A DNA stretch of 64,000 bases, taken from CAZUMW01 sp964621615. Its GTDB lineage: Bacteria; Desulfobacterota; WTBG01; CAIYCZ01; CAIRTM01. The stretch is from positions 44,401-108,400 of the forward strand of contig CAZUMW010000012.1 of assembly GCA_964621615.1 (NCBI GenBank). Direction: 5' to 3'. A program made the translations under genes and the position numbers. The notes beneath the pieces are model-generated. The model was not told the DNA's origin and made no database searches. It saw nothing but the letters and a program-made list of their open reading frames with translations. Position 1 is the stretch's first letter. The number at the start of each line of letters is the position of its first letter. Below, piece by piece: positions 1 through 8,549 of this stretch.

Positions 1-184
1 TGTGCAGCACAGCGCAGATATAGCCGTAGAAGCGCTGAGCGAAAAAAAAAACGATGAAAAAAAAAGTGAAAGGCGCCCCCGTCAGGACAAAGGTTATGAG
101 CACAGCGCCCTGCACAACCCTCTTATACAAAAGGTAGTGGAAACATTTGAAGGGCAGATTGTCAGAATAACCCCGTATCACTGA
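1..184 (+). CDS. dnaX: DNA polymerase III gamma/tau subunit, C-terminal end (5' partial)
   Basis: The frame is open from the window edge and ends at 184. Only about 60 residues are visible: a charged Lys/Glu/Arg linker followed by the motif HNPLIQKVVETFEGQIVRI, which resembles the final segment of DnaX proteins (NPLVxxxxxxFxGxIV). DnaX is the clamp-loader subunit of the replicative polymerase. The following ybaB and recR genes are its classic partners (dnaX-ybaB-recR), which supports the call more than the short sequence does. The bulk of the gene lies upstream of the window. Confidence 0.8.
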   Translation, partial: VQHSADIAVEALSEKKNDEKKSERRPRQDKGYEHSALHNPLIQKVVETFEGQIVRITPYH

Positions 185-258
185 TATGGCGGGGTTATTC
201 GAATTCCGAAGCGGGGTCGGACATATGATACCCTGATTTCAGCACAGGAGAGCGGCCG

Positions 259-570
259 ATGGACCTTAGCAGCATGATGAAGCAGGCCAAAAAAGTTCAG
301 GAGCAGATCGCCACGATACAGGAGTCTCTGGGAGACAAAACCGTAGAGGGCTCGTCAGGGGCCGGTATGGTTACGGTGACGGCAAACGGCAAACAGGAAA
401 TTCTGACGGTGCGCATCGCACCTGATGCGGTTGACCCCGAGGATATATCGATGCTCGAGGATCTGATTGTGTCGGCGGTCAATAAAGCGCTGGAGTCGTC
501 AAAAAGTCTTATGCAGGAAGAAATCGGCAAAATAACCGGGGGGCTTCGCATCCCCGGTATAAACGCCTGA
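259..570 (+). CDS. ybaB: YbaB/EbfC family nucleoid-associated protein
   Basis: A 103-residue protein starting MDLSSMMKQAKKVQEQ, the typical opening of YbaB/EbfC, a small dimeric DNA-binding protein found between dnaX and recR. The body has the expected middle segment GMVTVTANGKQEI and the C-terminal ISMLEDLIVSAVNKAL helix. A GGAG ribosome site at 247-250 sits 8 bases before the ATG. Length and neighbours match the family. The role of such proteins, beyond nucleoid binding and a link with recombinational repair, is not settled. Confidence 0.93.
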   Translation: MDLSSMMKQAKKVQEQIATIQESLGDKTVEGSSGAGMVTVTANGKQEILTVRIAPDAVDPEDISMLEDLIVSAVNKALESSKSLMQEEIGKITGGLRIPGINA

Positions 571-579
571 GAGCCATCC

Positions 580-1179
580 ATGAGCGCGCAGTCCCCCATA
601 CAGAATCTTATCAGCTGCCTGTCGCGGCTGCCGGGAATCGGAGAGAAAACGGCAACCCGACTCGCGCTGCATATTGTAAACTGTTCACGCGAAACAGCCA
701 TGGAGCTGGCACAGAGCATCAGGGATGCGCGTGAAAAAATAGCTCTGTGCTCTATATGCTTTAACTATACCGATCGGGACACCTGCTCGATCTGCAGCAG
801 CTCAGGCAGGGATCCGTCAACCATCTGTGTTGTGGAAACCCCCGGAGACCTTATGGCTATTGAGCGAAGCAGCGGATATTCGGGAAGATATCACGTGCTT
901 CATGGCGTCATTTCCCCTATCGACGGTATCGGTCCCGATCAGCTGCGCATAAAAGAGCTGATTCAGCGGGCTTCGGATCCGGGGGTCCATGAGGTTGTTC
1001 TGGCAACAAATCCGACTATGAGCGGAAATGCAACTGCAGCCTATATTGCCGAGCAGCTGAAGTCTGCGGGTGTAAAAATTACGCAGCTTGCGCAGGGCAT
1101 ACCCGCCGGGGGGGATCTGGAATATGCTGATCAGCAGACGCTGAAAAGCGCTTTTACCGGTCGACGGGATGTCGTGTAG
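580..1179 (+). CDS. recR: Recombination mediator protein RecR
   Basis: 199 residues, the normal RecR length. The N-terminal helix-hairpin-helix (LSRLPGIGEKTATRLALH) is followed by a four-cysteine zinc finger (Cys57, Cys60, Cys69, Cys72) and a Toprim domain beginning ICVVETPGDLMAIE. RecR works with RecO, and with RecF in many species, to load RecA on gapped DNA. The gene begins nine bases after ybaB stops, so the two are almost certainly co-transcribed with dnaX. Confidence 0.97.
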   Translation: MSAQSPIQNLISCLSRLPGIGEKTATRLALHIVNCSRETAMELAQSIRDAREKIALCSICFNYTDRDTCSICSSSGRDPSTICVVETPGDLMAIERSSGYSGRYHVLHGVISPIDGIGPDQLRIKELIQRASDPGVHEVVLATNPTMSGNATAAYIAEQLKSAGVKITQLAQGIPAGGDLEYADQQTLKSAFTGRRDVV

Positions 1180-1379
1180 CCCTGTGTAATAATAAAGGGC
1201 AAACCCCGGCGCTGAGGCTGTCCCGATAGCAACGGTGTTATCTGGAATCCGGATCCCTGTCAGGATCGTTCGAGTGGTATAGAGAATTTATCTAAAAGCG
1301 GGGGCGGTTATTATACCCGGCTGCCCAGAATGAATAGCGTTGTGATAAAAAAAGTAATTACGGTCATTGCCTGGCTCCG

Positions 1380-1517
1380 GAGGCTGTGTCGTAATGCAAA
1401 TTGAGGGCTGAAAGCTGAATATTTCGGAAAGATCGAACCCCTCAAAATCAAAAATAATTGATTGTAGACCAAATGTGAAAGCCTCTTTTTTTTCACAATC
1501 AATTGCGACACAGCCTC
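1380..1517. repeat. MITE-like element, family 1, copy 1 (138 bp)
   Basis: The ends are 16-bp terminal inverted repeats, GAGGCTGTGTCGTAAT and ATTGCGACACAGCCTC, differing at one position. The element is flanked on both sides by TCCG (1376-1379 and 1518-1521), a likely 4-bp target duplication. The interior contains no coding capacity. A second copy of the same length lies at 30342-30479 and shares most of its interior. Terminal repeats, target duplication and absence of a transposase define a MITE-type, non-autonomous element. The mobilising transposase is not in this window. Confidence 0.85.
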
Positions 1518-1844
1518 TCCGTACGGGCAATCCAGTATTTTTGAGCGGAAAAAGCTGTACAATCCTGCATACCCCCGGCTTCTCCGGGGTATGACGAAAG
1601 AAAAAAGCCTGAATCGGGATCGCTATCGAAATCGAGACATAACCGGCTACCCGGTCAAGCCTTCCGGTATATTCCCGGGTCATACAGCCGCAGGCGGGCT
1701 GACCCGAAAAAAATGGTCAGCATGTTTCTTTTCTCTATAAATCGTGCTTTTTTTTCTGTTTTGTGTATAAACGGGATTTTTTTCTGTTGTGTCCTTGTCT
1801 ATACGGATTGCCGGAATTATTCTAACCGCTGAGCGCCAAGGGCT

Positions 1845-1873
1845 TTGACAAATATTTGTGTATATGGTACATT
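1845..1873 (+). promoter_or_regulatory. Sigma-70 promoter of porGDAB
   Basis: A perfect TTGACA (1845-1850) is followed, after 17 bases, by TACATT (1868-1873). It lies about 55 bases before the porG start and after the repeat-containing spacer. Confidence 0.7.
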
Positions 1874-1929
1874 TTGCGTCCGCTTAAAACTGGTGATGGG
1901 GATTGTGAGCTAACACAGGAGGAATGACT

Positions 1930-2481
1930 ATGGTTGAGGTAAGGATCCATGGCCGCGGGGGTCAGGGCGGGGTTACATCCGCTGAGCTGGTTGCCCTGGC
2001 TGCAATCAGCGAAGGAAGATATGCGCAGGCGTTTCCCAGCTTCGGCCCGGAGCGCCGCGGGGCGCCGGTACTGTCCTTTATCCGGGTTGGTGACCAGCAG
2101 ATCAAAAAGCGCTATGAAATCAGGGAGCCTGATGTCGTTGTTGTGCTTGATCAGTCGCTCATCCAGGTGGCACAGGTCACGTCCGGCCTGAAAAAAGACG
2201 GCATTATTATTATTAATACGGCAAAATCAATCGAGGATATCAAGAAAGAGCACTCTATCGATGCCAGAACCGCGACGGTCAATGCCAGCAAAATAGCACG
2301 GGAAGTTCTTGGCCGCCCCATAACAAACACGACTATGATCGGCGCGCTGGTCAAAGCGACCGGCATTGTTAAGCTTGATTCTCTCACCGACCCTCTGCAT
2401 CACCGGTTCGGCCGAATTGCAGAAAAAAACATCGAGGTTTGCAAGAAGGCCTATAACGAGACAAACATGGAGGTGAACTGA
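1930..2481 (+). CDS. porG: Pyruvate:ferredoxin oxidoreductase, gamma subunit
   Basis: About 183 residues. The glycine-rich opening (IHGRGGQGGVTSAELVALAA) and the segment FPSFGPERRGAPVLSFIRV are diagnostic of the gamma subunit of 2-oxoacid:ferredoxin oxidoreductases. AGGAGG at 1917-1922 is 7 bases from the ATG at 1930 but only one base from the ATG at 1924, so 1930 is preferred. It is the first gene of a four-gene operon ordered gamma-delta-alpha-beta, the order found for pyruvate and branched-chain 2-oxoacid enzymes. The enzyme interconverts pyruvate, CoA and oxidised ferredoxin with acetyl-CoA, CO2 and reduced ferredoxin. Confidence 0.9.
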   Translation: MVEVRIHGRGGQGGVTSAELVALAAISEGRYAQAFPSFGPERRGAPVLSFIRVGDQQIKKRYEIREPDVVVVLDQSLIQVAQVTSGLKKDGIIIINTAKSIEDIKKEHSIDARTATVNASKIAREVLGRPITNTTMIGALVKATGIVKLDSLTDPLHHRFGRIAEKNIEVCKKAYNETNMEVN

Positions 2482-2482
2482 C

Positions 2483-2773
2483 GTGGGAAAAAAAGATTTT
2501 GAAATGACGTGGAAAGACATTCTGCCGGGGGCTGTCGTCATAGAGCCCGGCAATGCCGCAGAGTACTGCACGGGCGACTGGCGCTCCCAGAAGCCGGTGC
2601 TTGATAAGGAAAAGTGCGTCAAGTGCGGTATCTGTGCCAAATTCTGTCCCGAGCCCTGCATTGTTCCCGACGAGGAGGGGTACTATATCTCTGATCTGTA
2701 CTGGTGCAAGGGGTGCGGCATCTGTGCCCATGAATGCCCCAAAGGGGCAATAACCATGGTAGAGGAGGACTGA
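2483..2773 (+). CDS. porD: Pyruvate:ferredoxin oxidoreductase, delta subunit (2x[4Fe-4S] ferredoxin)
   Basis: 96 residues with a GTG start one base after the porG stop; GGAGGTGA at 2469-2476 is its ribosome site. The segment VIEPGNAAEYCTGDWRSQKP is typical of PorD/VorD subunits. Two ferredoxin motifs follow: CVKCGICAKFCPEPC and CKGCGICAHECPKGA. They should bind two [4Fe-4S] clusters that pass electrons from the catalytic subunits to free ferredoxin. Confidence 0.93.
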   Translation: MGKKDFEMTWKDILPGAVVIEPGNAAEYCTGDWRSQKPVLDKEKCVKCGICAKFCPEPCIVPDEEGYYISDLYWCKGCGICAHECPKGAITMVEED

Positions 2774-2777
2774 CGAT

Positions 2778-3953
2778 ATGAGCAAGAGAATAGGTACTGA
2801 GGCCTCGTTTGCCATCGCCGACGCTGCCCGGCTTGCGGATGTCGACGTGGTGGCCGCCTATCCCATTACGCCGCAGACACATATCGTGGAGCGGCTTTCC
2901 GAGATGGTTGCAGACGCTGAAGTCGATGCCGAGTTTGTCTGTGTCGAGTCCGAGCATTCGGCAATGAGCGCCTGCCTGGGCGCCTCGGCCGCAGGGGCGC
3001 GCACCATCACCGCCACCGCCGGCCAGGGGCTTGAGCTGATGCACGAGGTGCTCTATGTTGCGGCATCGTCCCGGCTTCCTATTGTGATGACCGTTGCAAA
3101 CAGGGCGCTGTCCGGGCCGCTGAATGTATGGGGCGACCACTCGGATGTTATGGCTGCCCGCGACTGCGGCTGGATTCAGTATTTTACCGAAAATGCCCAG
3201 GAGGTTTTTGACCTGACGCTGTGTGCGTTCAGGATCGCCGAGGACCATAACGTGCTGTTTCCGGTTATGGTGCACCTGGACGGCTTTCATGTGTCCCATG
3301 TTGTCGAGCCCCTCGAGGAGCTTGACAAAGAGGAGCTGGGCGACTTTATCCCGACAAACAATTACCCGTTTCCGCTTGACCCCAACAAGCCGGTGTCAAT
3401 GGGCTGCTTTGGCCCGCCGGTTATTTATTCTGAGTGCCGGAAGGCGCAGGAGCAGGCGCTGCTTCCCACCATTTCCACCATTGAATCCGTGTGGGAGGAA
3501 TTCGGCAGGCGGTTCGGCAGAACATATCATCCCATTGAAACCTACAGGACTGAAGACGCTGACACGGTGCTGATTGCCATGGGCAGCGTTGCCGAGACCG
3601 CAACAGAGGCAATCGATGCGCTTCGCGACCGCGGAGAGAAGGTCGGACTGCTCCGGATCCGGCTGTGGCGGCCGTTTCCCTTTGAGCAGTTTCGCGCAGC
3701 GGTGAAGAGCGCTAAAAATCTTATTGTTATTGACCGCGCTATTTCCTATGGCGGCCCGGGCGGTCCGGTGTGTTCTGAAATCCGCTCTGCGCTGTACAAT
3801 GCGGACAGCCGGCCCAAAATTGTGAATTTTATCGCCGGGCTCGGCGGCCGTGATATTACCGCGCAGCAGTTTGAGCAGATGTTTGCCCGCGCACATGAAA
3901 TCATCGATAAAAACCTTGATATAGAATATGAAACAATTGGGGTGAGAGAATGA
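2778..3953 (+). CDS. porA: Pyruvate:ferredoxin oxidoreductase, alpha subunit
   Basis: 391 residues. The N-terminal motif AAYPITPQTHIVE and the later GLRGG-like, TPP-domain-facing segments are those of the alpha subunit of four-subunit 2-oxoacid oxidoreductases. The conserved segment GPLNVWGDHSDVMAARDCGW is also present. It follows porD after four bases and overlaps porB by four bases (ATGA). Substrate preference for pyruvate over 2-oxoisovalerate is inferred from similarity to PorA-type sequences and is not proven by any single residue. Confidence 0.92.
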   Translation: MSKRIGTEASFAIADAARLADVDVVAAYPITPQTHIVERLSEMVADAEVDAEFVCVESEHSAMSACLGASAAGARTITATAGQGLELMHEVLYVAASSRLPIVMTVANRALSGPLNVWGDHSDVMAARDCGWIQYFTENAQEVFDLTLCAFRIAEDHNVLFPVMVHLDGFHVSHVVEPLEELDKEELGDFIPTNNYPFPLDPNKPVSMGCFGPPVIYSECRKAQEQALLPTISTIESVWEEFGRRFGRTYHPIETYRTEDADTVLIAMGSVAETATEAIDALRDRGEKVGLLRIRLWRPFPFEQFRAAVKSAKNLIVIDRAISYGGPGGPVCSEIRSALYNADSRPKIVNFIAGLGGRDITAQQFEQMFARAHEIIDKNLDIEYETIGVRE

Positions 3954-4867
3954 ACCAGACAACGCTTCAAAAATTTAAAGATGACGGAGAGCTGTTTTCT
4001 CCGGGGCACAGGTCATGTATCGGGTGCGGCGAGGTGCTTGCCGTGCGGCAGGTATGTAAAGCCCTTGGAAAAGATACCATCATTGCCAATGCAACCGGCT
4101 GTATGGAAATTGTCTCATCACCGTTTCCCACAACCAACTGGATGGTTCCCTGGATTCACACGCTGTTTGAAAACACCGCTGCGGTAGCCTCGGGCGTTGA
4201 AGCAGGCCTTAAGGCTATCAAGCGTAAAGGGCGCGGGCCGTCACAGGATGTGACCGTTGTGGCCATGGCCGGCGATGGCGGAACCGCCGATATCGGGTTT
4301 CAGGCGCTTTCGGGCGCGCTTGAGCGGGGGCACAATTTTATATACGTGTGCTTTGATAACGAGGCATATATGAACACCGGCATCCAGCGTTCGAGCTCGA
4401 CCCCGCTGGGTGCGATGACCACAACCTCGCCCCCCGGCAAAAAAAGCATCGGCCAGGTTACCTGGAAAAAAGACATGCCGGGTATCGCCGCTGCACACAA
4501 TATTCCCTATGTGGCAACCGCCTGTCCGAGCTACGGGCCGGACCTGGCAAAAAAGGTGAAAAAAGCCAAAGAAGTTGACGGGCCTGCTTATCTGCACGTG
4601 TTTTCGGTGTGTCCCACAGGGTGGCGCTCCAGGCCGGAACAATCGATCGAGCTTGGCCGGCTTGCCGTTGAAACGGGCGTATTCCCCCTGTATGAAGTGG
4701 AAAACGGGCAATACAGGATGACAAAAAAGGTTAAAGAGCTCAAGCCCGTGCGGGATTACTTGAAACCGCAGGGCCGCTTCCGGCACCTTACCGATGATAT
4801 TGTCGACAGAATTCAGGAAATGGTGACCCGCAGATACGAAGAGCTGCAGAAAAAATGCGGCCAGTAA
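3950..4867 (+). CDS. porB: Pyruvate:ferredoxin oxidoreductase, beta subunit
   Basis: 305 residues. The thiamine-diphosphate/Mg motif GDGGTADIG is at about residues 108-116. Cys23, Cys26 and Cys51, with a later cysteine in VCPTGW, are the expected ligands of the [4Fe-4S] cluster next to the cofactor. The segment NTGIQRSSSTPLGAMTTTS is typical of PorB. The start overlaps the porA stop (ATGA), and a strong terminator hairpin follows at 4904, so the operon ends here. Confidence 0.94.
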   Translation: MNQTTLQKFKDDGELFSPGHRSCIGCGEVLAVRQVCKALGKDTIIANATGCMEIVSSPFPTTNWMVPWIHTLFENTAAVASGVEAGLKAIKRKGRGPSQDVTVVAMAGDGGTADIGFQALSGALERGHNFIYVCFDNEAYMNTGIQRSSSTPLGAMTTTSPPGKKSIGQVTWKKDMPGIAAAHNIPYVATACPSYGPDLAKKVKKAKEVDGPAYLHVFSVCPTGWRSRPEQSIELGRLAVETGVFPLYEVENGQYRMTKKVKELKPVRDYLKPQGRFRHLTDDIVDRIQEMVTRRYEELQKKCGQ

Positions 4868-4903
4868 TAATAAGAAGAAAAAAATTCAGCGATGAGCACT
4901 CAC

Positions 4904-4940
4904 GCGAAAGCCTCCTGCACAGAGGAGGCTTTCGCATTTG
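4904..4940 (+). terminator. Terminator hairpin after porB
   Basis: A perfect 13-bp stem, GCGAAAGCCTCCT paired with AGGAGGCTTTCGC (4904-4916 with 4923-4935), encloses a 6-base loop. The following T-run is short (ATTTG), so termination may be incomplete, but position and stem strength fit the end of porGDAB. Confidence 0.75.
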
Positions 4941-4971
4941 AATGGCCGGAGCCCCGGAGCGGGCAAAGAAC

Positions 4972-4999
4972 TTGACAGTTTATGCTTTTTTATTATAAA
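4972..4999 (+). promoter_or_regulatory. Sigma-70 promoter of the hflKC-rpmA-proBA cluster
   Basis: TTGACA at 4972-4977, a 16-base spacer, and TATAAA at 4994-4999. The hflK start codon is 112 bases downstream, leaving a leader of roughly 100 bases with no obvious structure. Confidence 0.7.
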
Positions 5000-5110
5000 T
5001 TAAATAGATTGGCAGATGGGTGCACGCGCTGACCGATGCGTGAATTGATACAGCGGTATCTGATGACATACATCAAAACAATAAAACAAACATAACAAGG
5101 GTTACCGCAT

Positions 5111-6148
5111 ATGGGATGGCATGACGATAACGGCCAGGGGAGTCCCTGGAAAAAGCAGCAGCCGCCTGATCCCGAACAGGTGATTAAAAACATAAAAAAC
5201 TTTTTCAAGGGCGGCGGTATCCCGGTTATCATTGTAGTGCTGGTAATCGTGCTGGGGCTTGTTGCCTTTTCCAGTGTCTACACGGTACAGCCCGGCGAGG
5301 TCGGGGTGGTGCAGCGCTTCGGGAAATTTACCCGGCTTACGTCACCGGGTCTGAATTTCAAGTGGCCCGCCGGCATCGAGCGTGTCACCAAGGTAAAGGA
5401 GCAGTACGTCTACTCTGAGGAGTTCGGCTTCCGGACGGTGCAATCGGGCGTCCGTTCGCGGTACGCTTCAGAGCGGCAGTATCTTGATGAATCCCTGATG
5501 CTTACCGGAGACCTTAACTGCGCGCTGGTTCCCTGGGTGGTGCAGTACCGGATCGGCGACCCCTACAACTATCTGTTCAAGGTGAGAAATATCAGGGAAA
5601 CGCTGCGCGATCTTTCGGAAGCGCTCATGCGGCAGGTGATCGGCGACCGGAGCATAAACGAGGTGCTGACCGAGCGAATGGAAATTGCGAACACCGTTGA
5701 GCAGCAGCTGCAGGATGCCCTCAACGATGCCGAGACGGGCATTACCCTGGTCAACCTCGAGCTGAAGAAAACGACGGTTCCCGAGCCGGTGCAGCCATCG
5801 TTCAACGAAGTGAATCAGGCGCTTCAGGAAAAGGAGAAAATGATTCACAAGGCCCGGGAGGCGTATAATAAGGTCATACCTGAAGCCCGCGGTGAAGCCG
5901 ACCGCCTTATCAAGGATGCCGAGGGATATCAGCTGGAGCGGGTTAATCGGGCTAAGGGTGATGCCAGCAGATTTCTGCAGCTGTGGAAGGAATATCAAAA
6001 GGCAAAAGATGTGACACGGCGGCGCCTGTACCTTGAGGCTATGGAGCAGGTCATCCCGGAACTCGGCACAAAATATATTCTTGATTCCGAGCAGAGCAGT
6101 CCGCTGCCGCTTCTGGATCTGGGCAAAAAGGCGGGAGGTGGATCATGA
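5111..6148 (+). CDS. hflK: FtsH-associated membrane protein HflK
   Basis: 345 residues. A Gly/Pro-rich cytoplasmic N-terminus precedes one membrane helix (about residues 37-56). It is followed by the SPFH/Band-7 domain starting YTVQPGEVGVVQRFGKFTR. With HflC it forms a large membrane complex that modulates the FtsH protease. The C-terminal half is a long coiled coil rich in Glu, Lys and Ala, as in the family. The stop overlaps the hflC start (ATGA). Confidence 0.95.
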   Translation: MGWHDDNGQGSPWKKQQPPDPEQVIKNIKNFFKGGGIPVIIVVLVIVLGLVAFSSVYTVQPGEVGVVQRFGKFTRLTSPGLNFKWPAGIERVTKVKEQYVYSEEFGFRTVQSGVRSRYASERQYLDESLMLTGDLNCALVPWVVQYRIGDPYNYLFKVRNIRETLRDLSEALMRQVIGDRSINEVLTERMEIANTVEQQLQDALNDAETGITLVNLELKKTTVPEPVQPSFNEVNQALQEKEKMIHKAREAYNKVIPEARGEADRLIKDAEGYQLERVNRAKGDASRFLQLWKEYQKAKDVTRRRLYLEAMEQVIPELGTKYILDSEQSSPLPLLDLGKKAGGGS

Positions 6149-7089
6149 TTGGACGCATAGCCGCTATCGTTGCTGTTGTGGTTGTCGGTATCGCAATTGT
6201 GGGAAACCCGTTTTACACGGTTGACGAAACACAGCAGGTTATTATCACGCAGTTCGGCAAGCCCATCGGCGAGCCGGTGAAAGAGCCCGGGCTGCACGTG
6301 AAGCTGCCGTTTGTTCAGCGGGCCAACTATTTTGCGAAAAATCTGCTTGAGTGGGACGGTGATGCCGGACAGATTCCCACAAAGGACAAAACTTTTATTT
6401 CAGTTGACTGCTTTGCACGCTGGCGCATCATAGACCCGCTGCGCTTTTACGAGTCGGTGAACAATGAGCGTGGTGCCCAGAAAAAGCTCGATGACATTAT
6501 GGATTCGGCGACTTATAACTTTATCACCTCGCACCATTTGATCGAGGTTGTCCGCAGCACGAACCGGAGCCTCAAGATGGAAAAAATAGACAGCGCAGGA
6601 CTGGCTCCGAAGCTCAAAGAAAAGGATAAAATTGAGCTTGGCCGGGTCAAAATGACCGAGGGCATTTTGAAGCAGGCATCACCCAAGGTGCGCCAGTTCG
6701 GCATTGAGATAGTAGACTTCCGCATGAAGCGCGTCAATTATGTCGAGGACGTGCGCACAAAGGTCTATGAGCGGATGATCGCCGAGCGCAAGCAGATGGC
6801 CGAGAAGTTCCGGTCCGAGGGCAAGGGGGAAAGCAAGCGCATAGAGGGCGAGCGCCAGAAGGACCTCAAAAAAATACGCTCCGAGGCGTACCGCACTGCT
6901 CAGGAGGTAAAGGGTAAGGCCGATGCGGAAGCAACAAAAATCTATGCGGAGGCATTCGGAAAAGATCCCGAGTTCTATTCATTTGTTAATACGCTTGATA
7001 TCTATAAGCGGTCTCTGGACAAGGACACCAGAGTGCTGCTGAGCACTGAGAGCGATTTCTTTAAATATCTAAAAAATTACAGCAAATAG
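6145..7089 (+). CDS. hflC: FtsH-associated membrane protein HflC
   Basis: 314 residues. An N-terminal membrane helix (residues about 5-20) is followed by the SPFH segment ETQQVIITQFGKPIGE. The C-terminal signature EAFGKDPEFYSFVNTLDIYK is characteristic of HflC. It is the partner of HflK and is translationally coupled to it by a 4-base overlap. The next gene, rpmA, follows after only 18 bases and so probably shares the transcript. Confidence 0.95.
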   Translation: MIGRIAAIVAVVVVGIAIVGNPFYTVDETQQVIITQFGKPIGEPVKEPGLHVKLPFVQRANYFAKNLLEWDGDAGQIPTKDKTFISVDCFARWRIIDPLRFYESVNNERGAQKKLDDIMDSATYNFITSHHLIEVVRSTNRSLKMEKIDSAGLAPKLKEKDKIELGRVKMTEGILKQASPKVRQFGIEIVDFRMKRVNYVEDVRTKVYERMIAERKQMAEKFRSEGKGESKRIEGERQKDLKKIRSEAYRTAQEVKGKADAEATKIYAEAFGKDPEFYSFVNTLDIYKRSLDKDTRVLLSTESDFFKYLKNYSK

Positions 7090-7107
7090 CAACAGGAGGA
7101 ACAGGAA

Positions 7108-7371
7108 ATGGCACATAAGAAAGCCGGAGGAAGCTCCCGCAACGGCCGCGACAGCAAGGGGCAGCGCAGGGGGGTCAAGCGTTTCGGCGGTCAGGCCGTA
7201 AAGGCAGGCAATATTCTGGTACGCCAGCTGGGCACCAAGGTGTACCCGGGCCGCAACGTCGGCATGGGCAGGGATTTTACCCTGTTTGCAAAAGCAGACG
7301 GCATCGTCTCCTATGAAACGTTTCGCAAAACAAAGAAGCGCGTCAATATTGTCCCGGCCGCTGCCTCTTAG
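7108..7371 (+). CDS. rpmA: 50S ribosomal protein L27
   Basis: 87 residues starting MAHKKAGGSSRNGRDSKGQ, the mature L27 N-terminus, whose tail reaches the peptidyl-transferase centre. AGGAGG at 7094-7099 is the ribosome site. The start is the bare MAHKKAGG form, so no N-terminal cleavage extension of the Firmicutes type is present. Its usual companions, rplU (L21) and obgE, are absent. It sits between hflC and proB instead, which is unusual. Confidence 0.97.
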   Translation: MAHKKAGGSSRNGRDSKGQRRGVKRFGGQAVKAGNILVRQLGTKVYPGRNVGMGRDFTLFAKADGIVSYETFRKTKKRVNIVPAAAS

Positions 7372-7403
7372 AACGTCTAAAGGTTTATCGAAGAAAGCCT
7401 GTC

Positions 7404-8549
7404 GTGGCACGAACGCATATCAGAAAGGATATCCTCAGCAAGGTTAAGCGGGTTGTTCTGAAGCTCGGCAGCTACGTCATCACAACACCTTCCTTGAAAT
7501 TCGACAGGAAGGTGTTTTTAAATACGTCCACTGCAGTTGCAGCTGCCCGGAAGCAGGGCATCGAAACGGTTATGGTTTCTTCCGGTGCGATTGTTGCCGG
7601 AATGGGTGTGCTGGGGATACAGGAGCGCCCGCGCCGGCTTGCTCAGGAGCAGGCATGTGCGGCGATCGGACAGAACAGGCTGCTGAGCCTGTATCAGCAC
7701 TATTTTAAGAAACACGGGATAACCGTTTCTCAGATTTTGCTGACACACGATGATCTGAAAAGCAGAAAGCGCTTTTTAAACGCCCGCAATACCCTTGAAA
7801 GCGTGCTTGAATACGGCGCGCTGCCGATTATAAATGAAAACGATACAACAGTTGTTGAGGAAATAAAATTCGGGGACAACGATTATCTGTCTTCGCTTGT
7901 CACGAATCTCGTTCAGGCTGACCTGCTGGTTATCTTGACGGACATAGACGGCTTTTATGATAAAGATCCCAAATCCTGCGTCGACGCGTCGCTGATACCG
8001 CTTATCGAAAGCATTGACGGCGGCATTGAGCAGCTGGCCATGGGCACAAAGCGCCACATATCCCGCGGCGGCATGGTCACGAAAATCAAGGCTGCAAAGA
8101 CAGCCGCTCATTTCGGCGTGCCCACGGTGATCGCCAACGGCAAGACGCCGGACAACCTGGCCCGCATTTTTGCCGGCGAGGAGGTGGGGACGCTTATACT
8201 GCCCCGCAGCAACAAGCTCACCAGCCGGAAGCACTGGATCGGCTTTACGCTCAGCCCGCAGGGTGTCATACAGGTCGATGAGGGGGCGAGAGCCGCTATT
8301 GTTGAACGCGGCAGGAGCCTTTTGCCCAGCGGCATTGTTTCCATACAGGGAGAGTTTGCCGCCGGAGAGCCGGTAAGCTGCTGCGATTGTCAGGGGTGCG
8401 AGTTTGCACGCGGGTTGACGGCATACGGATCCAGTGACATCAGCAGAATCAAAGGCCTGAAGACATCCCAGATTCGCCAGGTTCTCGGGCCCGAATCAAT
8501 TCAGGAAGAGGTTATCAACAGAGATGATATGGTCCTGTTAACGCCCTAA
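7404..8549 (+). CDS. proB: Glutamate 5-kinase
   Basis: 381 residues with a GTG start. The amino-acid kinase domain opens with RVVLKLGSYVITTPS and includes SSGAIVAGMGVLG, NARNTLESVL and INENDTTVVEEIKFGDND, which are glutamate-5-kinase signatures. The last ~95 residues form a PUA domain, as in the long bacterial form. The enzyme phosphorylates glutamate in the first step of proline synthesis. Its stop overlaps the possible proA start. Confidence 0.96.
   Translation: MARTHIRKDILSKVKRVVLKLGSYVITTPSLKFDRKVFLNTSTAVAAARKQGIETVMVSSGAIVAGMGVLGIQERPRRLAQEQACAAIGQNRLLSLYQHYFKKHGITVSQILLTHDDLKSRKRFLNARNTLESVLEYGALPIINENDTTVVEEIKFGDNDYLSSLVTNLVQADLLVILTDIDGFYDKDPKSCVDASLIPLIESIDGGIEQLAMGTKRHISRGGMVTKIKAAKTAAHFGVPTVIANGKTPDNLARIFAGEEVGTLILPRSNKLTSRKHWIGFTLSPQGVIQVDEGARAAIVERGRSLLPSGIVSIQGEFAAGEPVSCCDCQGCEFARGLTAYGSSDISRIKGLKTSQIRQVLGPESIQEEVINRDDMVLLTP

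Larger units (their letters stand above)
1180..1923. other. Gene-free spacer between recR and porG
   Basis: This 744-base spacer holds one 138-bp MITE-like element (1380-1517) and the porGDAB promoter near its right end. A 131-codon minus-strand frame crosses the element but looks random, with no recognisable domain. The stretch 1690-1820 is T-rich. I see no RNA gene. Confidence 0.6.

Noticed and set aside
1288..1683. 131-codon minus-strand open frame between recR and porG
   Set aside because: It runs through the family 1 element, has no recognisable domain, and no ribosome site; the open frame is best explained by chance.
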